Assembly: GCF_010389155.1 (NCBI RefSeq)
Contig: NC_057763.1
Location: 47,474,645 to 47,538,644 of the forward strand
Length of the DNA: 64,000 nt
Origin: Erigeron canadensis
Lineage: Eukaryota; Streptophyta; Magnoliopsida; Asterales; Asteraceae
Reading direction: 5' to 3'
The position numbers were made by a program, and so were the translations under genes. Positions 58,870-64,000 of this stretch are shown here, piece after piece. Each line of letters starts with the position of its first letter. Positions within the stretch are counted from its first letter, which is position 1. The notes beneath the pieces are model-generated. The model worked only from the letters and a program-made list of their open reading frames with translations. It had not been told where the DNA came from and made no database searches.

Positions 58870-58870
58870 T
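58066..58870. repeat. Large AT-rich inverted repeat, arms about 150-170 bp
   Basis: The left arm runs (ATT)n, a GTTGTTGTTGTTATTG phrase, 'taattacacaaagta' and 'taaaaaattattgtaaatat'. The right arm is the inverse with a small insertion and ends in (AAT)n at 58775-58870. The loop (58270-58560) has 'aaaggggtgaaccggaaaga'. It may be a foldback transposon. The poly-Tyr open frame on its minus strand is only the microsatellite. Confidence 0.6.
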
Positions 58871-60969
58871 CAACCTCTATCGCTCCTTCTTGCAGAAGCA
58901 CATATTAAAAACCCTAACTCAAAATTTTTCCCCATCCTCCCCCTTTCATATCCTACGCAACAATTAATCACATCTTTGACTGCAATGAAATTATTTTACG
59001 TTAATAACCACACTATCACTGTCATCGTTACCACCGCTGCATTGCACGAGCACCAATCTAGTGTATGTAGTAATGAAGTTTGTAAAGTAGTTGTAAAGAA
59101 CCGACCAAGTCCCTTTTTAGTTTCAAGTGGATGGGTTTAGGGTCACGAAGGAACTTCATTCATTGTGTGTGATGGAGGCGATATAGATGTGACTGATTGA
59201 TATACAGCTAAAAAGAAGGTCAAGGGACGTCATTTTAGAGAAAGTGAAGGAGCACCTTTTGTGAGAGATTGATCTTCTTGAGGGGGTAGCGACGTGCATA
59301 AGAGCTTTAGAAAGGGACTTAGCTGGTTGAATCTTATATCTTGCACGTAATGAAATTGTAATTTAGTTTTGTCACTTGGCCGGCTTCTTTTTCCGGATCT
59401 CTGTGTGATATTGAATGGATCCACTTTTACTTCTTTGAAAAAAATTTGGTAAAAACTTATGGAGATCTTAAATTATATACCCAAAAGGATATTTGTAGAG
59501 TTTCAAGAGACTATTATTGCATTTCTTTTGGGCACTTTCATGACTTTAACATGTGCCAGAATTGTCATTGACACTTCAAGTTAGTGACTAGTGAGCAGTT
59601 TATTTATTCAGATTAGTAAATAAGTTTGTATGATCTATTATCACTTGATTTCTTGCGTTTGAATAGTGGACAAGAAGTTCTCTTTCTTATATGTGGGAAG
59701 GGCTAATACTTGGTTACAGGATTAATTGTTGTCACTCCAAATTTGCACCTTGTGCAGTCCGTTTAAGGTGAAAGGTACATCTCAAGGTTATTGATTTTAT
59801 ATGGGCGGTTGCCGTAGGTACATCTTAAGGCTGAATGATACATATTGGGATTAATGACTTGATGCGAGTCATTTGAAATGCAAGGAAGTAGGATTAGTTT
59901 ATGGGTGGTTACTGGTTAGGCTTTCAGAACTTGAGTAGGTATATGCGGCTATCTATCCATCAATTGGGTGGCGTTGGAAATATAATTAGTTTAAGACTTA
60001 ACGGGTTTAAAGTGTCATTAGGGCAAAGAGGAAAAGAGATGTTTGTTCAAGGAAAAGGGCCAACTGTTTTGGGCCTCACACAAACAGACAAATGCGACTA
60101 TACAAAAGGACATGGCGCTTGTGAATCAACACAACACTTCAGGGATAACCGCCAAAAGTATCTAGTATAAATAGAAGTAGATTCGTTTTGTTTCGTATCC
60201 AACTTTGTAACCAAAAATCGTTACAGTCATTGTAACATACCGTGATTATATATATATATATATATATATATCTATACTATATTATAAAGCATATTTTTCT
60301 TAAATTTTCAAAATTGAACTTGAAATTTTCAATATTGATTTTAAGTACTTCCCCAAAATGTCCCTCCTATCTATTCTATATTGACCCATTTTGGCCTCAC
60401 AAAACCCTAATTCGACATAGACCTTGATTTGAAGAGTGTTAAGACATGTTTTGAGCATATTTTGACATAAATAATGTGTATGAAACTAACCCATACTTTA
60501 AAATCGTTCCATAACCTCAATTAAGCCTCAAATCCAATTTTGACCTAAATTATCCAAGTTGTCAACCCCAAAATTGATCCATTAAGCTCTTGAACCAAAA
60601 ATTGACTAAGGGTTGTTTAGGTTAGACTTGAAACATGATTATAAACATAAAATGGTGGATTTTAGATGAGTTTTACTTACCAAAATTACCTTCAAAGAGT
60701 CAAACCCGAATTTGAGCTAGATGGAAGGATTTCTTGTACTTTGACTTCCAAAATTTTGATATGATATAGTAATGATGATAACAATGTTGATTCTTTCACT
60801 AATCTAGTTTCAATAACATTAACTGATGATGATTTTCTAGAGAGAGAGATGGAGATGCAAGAGTGTGTGTGTTCTTGCATAAAGCAGAGAGAGAAAGAAA
60901 AATAAGAAATGGATGGGTGTGAGGAAGTTAAGTCTAAGATAAGGGGGGTGTGGGTGCCAATTTTAAATT
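58871..60969. other. Intergenic DNA with Helitron end signals
   Basis: 59035-59068 shows 'ccaccgctgcattgcacgag' and then CTAGT, a mini-Helitron-like 3' end. 59700-60230 has an LTR-like TATA ('tataaatagaag', about 60166-60177) but no provable ends. (TA)n at 60247-60270 is followed by TCTATACTATATTATAAAGC, a typical Helitron 5' start, whose 3' end I cannot find. 60836-60900 is a purine-rich GAGA stretch. No gene is supported. Confidence 0.45.
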
Positions 60970-61100
60970 CCAGCACTTTTAGACTATTACCTTGGGAATT
61001 AGTCTATTTTTTGATTCCAACACTTTTAGAACTATTACTCTAGGAATTAGTCTATTGTTCGATTCTAGCACTTTTAGACTTTTACTATGGGAATTAGTCT
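60970..61100 (+). repeat. About 48-bp tandem repeat, three degenerate copies
   Basis: Each unit has CACTTTTAGA, an ATTAC/TTTAC core, GGAATTAGTCTA and TTGATTC-like spacer. Copies start near 60970, 61017 and 61066. Confidence 0.75.
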
Positions 61101-62272
61101 TATTCTGTCTTTTTCTCATTTTCGCCACATTTAGATTATTAGAAACACGAGTTATACACATGAAGGATGAATCCAAAAAGAAAATGAAAATGTTACATGC
61201 ATAATTAACGAAAGTCAATGGGTCCATCACCACGAGTGTTACAATTAATCACATAGTCAACAAAAGTCAAACATTGTCAAATAGGTCAAAATTCGCGAAT
61301 GTTACAGAATGAACATCTTAGATGGAGCAGAAGAAGAAGCAAGAGATTTCTAGCGTATATTGTGACCGATTCCCCGTTTAGCTGCAAAGTATCCATGGTT
61401 TATAACTTATTAGTCGTTTTTAAGCTTATTGTTGTTGTTAATGTGTATAAATTCATGGCCTTCAAAGTTATTTTTAGCCTATTTTGTTTTTTTTCCTATT
61501 GTTAAATGGTTATCATGATGCCTATGAGTCAAGTAATCTTTTTTGCCCCCGTTTAGACAAATTTTTTGGATTTGCATTCGAGAATAAGATTTGGTCATTC
61601 GAACATTAAAAAAAATAAAAAATTATAAAGATACCACATAAGATAATTCATTACCCTCTCTTAGTTATATTAATAGATATATTTTTAAAAAATGCTAAAT
61701 ACAACTACGATTTTTTTTTTTATATATACAGCTGTAATTAATCTTTTATATAGCTTGGTTTCTTTCATATTTAAATTTATGGTAAGTTTATATAAAGATT
61801 TTAGTAGATGTAATTGAGGTTTAGGAAACAGTTATACTTGCATCCATGTAAAAAGCAATATATATATATATATACTTGGCTAATATACCAAGGGATTTTC
61901 TAGTGTGTGCCCTATAGGCATATTGTAAGAATTAAATAGTCCACTCTATTAATTGCTTTAATCTTTTTTTTTTTCACCTATCCTTAATTTTACCCTTTCC
62001 TAATTGAAGCCTATATTACAGTTGATTTTCCATTTGAGTTGTACAATCGTAACATTAACCCCACCAATATTTTGCTAAAATAAACTTTAATTGTCTAAGA
62101 AACTTACGATCTTTTGATACATATTAAAATTTCCCTCTTAAAAATTTCCCTCGTAAATTCCCCTCTTTTTTTTTTGACACAAAGTCTATATAACTTGTTT
62201 ATGTTTCTTTTTCCTACAACAAAAAGTGATCAAAATTAGTATGCTTTTATTTTGTACATTTTATTTGCAAAA
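61101..62272. other. Intergenic DNA upstream of the FAR1-like pseudogene
   Basis: AT-rich; (TA)n at 61859-61874 and poly-T runs. No gene is supported; small open frames here lack codon or domain character. Confidence 0.5.
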
Positions 62273-63913
62273 ATGAATAAAATTCATTTATTTGATCTAA
62301 ATGAAATTCCAGCAGAAGAATGTTTTGCAAGTCATGATGTGAATTATGAAGGCACAAAACAAGTTTTTGAAAAACCATTTGTGGGTCAATGTTTTCTTAG
62401 TGAAGAAGAAGCATTTGTGTTTTATCAAAATTTTGCAAAATACAATTGATTTTCAATTAGAAAAGGAAGGTTTGTTAATAAAAATGGTGAAAAGGCACGA
62501 CGAGATTTCTTTTGTCACCGTGAAGGACACCAAGAGGCTAAAGCGGTAGATCCAACAAAAGAACAAAGAAATCGGATTTCTACGAGATGTGAATGCAAGG
62601 CTCATATGCGTATAACATTGAGAAAAGCAAATGAAATATTTCCAAAGGAGTGGCAAGTTACTACTTTTATTTCAGATCACAATCATGAGTTGTTATCCAT
62701 CAACGAGGTACGTTTTCTTCCATCATATCGTAGCATCACAACGGAAGATGAGAAACGAATATTGATGCTCAAACAATGTGGTTTATCGGTTAGACAAATT
62801 ATGCGTGTCATGGAGGCCGAAAAAAATTTGTCACATGGACAACTTCATTTTCTCACTAAGGATGTTCATAATTATTTTGCAAAGATCCGTGTCATGCACT
62901 CTCAAAATGATGCAAAAGAGCTATTGGAGTATTGCATGAAAAGTAAGAGCAAAAACCCAAATTTTCAATATGCATTTACACTTGATAATGAAAACAAGTT
63001 AGAACATATATTTTGGTCTCCCCGTCGTTGTTTTGATTGGTACCAAAAATATAAAGATGTGGTGGTATTTGATACTACATATAAGATAAATTCTTATGAC
63101 ATGCCTTTCGGTATTTTTGTTGGAGTTGATAATCATGGAAGAACCATTTTATTTGGGTGTGCGCTTCTACGGAATGAGACAACTAACACATTTAGATGGC
63201 TATTGAAGGTAAATCAATTCCCTTAAATTAATTTATTTACTTATATCGAAAAAAGGGAATCATAATACTGTATTAAAATAAATTTATAAAGAGGCATGAT
63301 AATCATTTCGATAAATACAATATAATAGCAATTTGCACACATATTGAGTTTGTTATCATATCCGTGTTACTTCCAGTATTGTGTTTCTCATTTAATTTCA
63401 TTTAGAACTCTTTCTTTTGATTAATGCTAATTTGTTTGGTTTTTAGCTGACTAATTTATTATAAAATTGCAGAATTTTTCTCTTCTTATGACAAGTCCAC
63501 CAAAAACATTATTAACGGATCAAGATCCATGACTCACAGAGGCCATTGCAAAAGAAATGCCTTCTACAAAACATGCGTTTTGCATATGACATATCACTAC
63601 TAAATTTAGTGGTTGGTTCACTTCTATATTAAGGACCAATTACTCAAGTTGGTGCTCACAGTTTTATAGCTTATACAAGTTGGATACAATCGAAGAATTT
63701 GAGCATCAATGGTCAACAGTAATAAAATATTTCAATCTGGATGAAAATAAGCATGTCATTGGGTTGTACAAGATTAGAAGATTTTGGGTGTTGGCTTATC
63801 TTCGCGAATATTTTTTTGGTGGCATGACAACAACCGGGAGGTCTGAAAGTATAAATGCATTTATAAAGAGATTTATATCTTCAAACACATGTTTAAATCA
63901 ATTTGTTAGACAA
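62273..63913 (+). pseudogene. FAR1/FHY3-type (MULE transposase-derived) gene, broken, runs to the window edge
   Basis: Two visible exons, 62273-63208 and 63473-63913, with good GT-AG signals and a further donor at 63914, so the gene continues past the window or past the last intron. Exon 1 starts MNKIHLFDLNEIP, then holds a FAR1 DNA-binding domain with its Cys/His set (FFCHREG, RCECKAHM, FISDHNHEL). The MULE transposase domain follows, with DVVVFDTTYKIN and FGIFVGVDNHGR. Exon 2 continues with LTDQDP and later the GRSESINAFIKRF block. Three TGA stops lie in frame: 62447, 63530 and 63587. At the last two, Trp would be expected. It may be a dead FAR1-related sequence or a decayed MULE transposase; these cannot be separated without flanking TIRs. 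Confidence 0.85.
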
Positions 63914-64000
63914 GTAAGTTGTTATTTTTAATTTATTCATTTTGAAAATAATTAGTAATTCATTAAGTTTTAATTATATTATATGCTATATAATATATTT

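Noticed and set aside
58514..58873. Poly-Tyr/Ile open frame on the minus strand
   Set aside because: Simple translation of an (AAT)n microsatellite and AT-rich inverted repeat.
59901..60170. 89-codon open frame
   Set aside because: No domain, and it lies before an LTR-like TATA region; codon use looks random.
60271..60300. Helitron 5' end TCTATACTATATTATAAAGC
   Set aside because: Convincing as a start, but no hairpin plus CTRR end could be found downstream, so no element is called.
63530..63589. Stop-codon readthrough or selenocysteine to explain TGA codons in the FAR1-like gene
   Set aside because: Land plants lack the selenocysteine system, and three separate TGA codons are more simply nonsense mutations.

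Overview
This window is plant nuclear DNA. It is AT-rich and gene-poor: spliced genes with GT-AG introns sit in a dense, nested mixture of LTR retrotransposon pieces, Helitron-like ends, foldback MITEs, a SINE and long A/T microsatellites. The gene families (plant UBX protein, RTM2-like small heat-shock protein, DUF1645, FAR1-type transposase) point to a eudicot. The style of the Ty3/gypsy gag-pol and the very long LTRs resemble composite-family (Asteraceae) genomes, but that placement is inference. No tRNA, rRNA or CRISPR array was found.

Four host genes look real. (1) An RTM2-like HSP20 protein with a C-terminal membrane anchor lies on the minus strand at 12661-13790, in two exons. (2) A single-exon DUF1645-type protein lies at 23650-24558 and has a microsatellite-encoded poly-Asn tract. 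(3) A 14-exon organellar-type AAA+ ATPase lies at 30541-37102. Its reading frame is intact in every exon except for one surplus base in a C6 run in exon 3. (4) A PUX-type UBX/SEP protein (p47-like Cdc48 adaptor) lies at 41400-54881, in four exons that give 303 codons plus stop. Its first intron is about 11.5 kb and is packed with transposons. Genes 3 and 4 are tandem and, as far as I recall, have close neighbours as orthologues on Arabidopsis chromosome 4, which suggests an old syntenic block stretched by transposons. At the right edge (62273 onward) is a FAR1/MULE-type gene broken by three in-frame stops.

Region by region: 1-2381 is non-coding, repeat-rich DNA that looks like the 3' flank of an LTR element. 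2382-7812 is a probable LTR with a U3 minisatellite, split by a complete 4.25-kb solo LTR (target duplication CATTA). 7813-12334 is intergenic, with a foldback MITE and a mini-Helitron split by a possible solo LTR. 12335-16188 holds the RTM2-like gene, a second MITE copy and a minus-strand Helitron. 16189-20774 is a rearranged Ty3/gypsy element (target duplication GTTTT) whose 5' LTR carries a piece of pol; its gag is split by a 2.05-kb solo LTR (target duplication GTTAG). 20775-30540 holds palindromes, the DUF1645 gene, Helitron-like elements and a MULE-like element. 30541-37102 is the AAA gene, with a dimeric SINE in intron 6. 37103-41399 is hAT-like debris and a Helitron end. 41400-54881 is the PUX gene, whose intron 1 holds at least five TIR/foldback elements and the 3' half of a chromovirus with a 2.8-kb LTR. 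54882-62272 is repeat-rich intergenic DNA.

The most unusual structures are the LTR element with pol sequence inside its LTR, the apparent single-base frameshift in the otherwise clean AAA gene, the dimeric SINE with an 18-bp target duplication, and the transposon-filled PUX intron.
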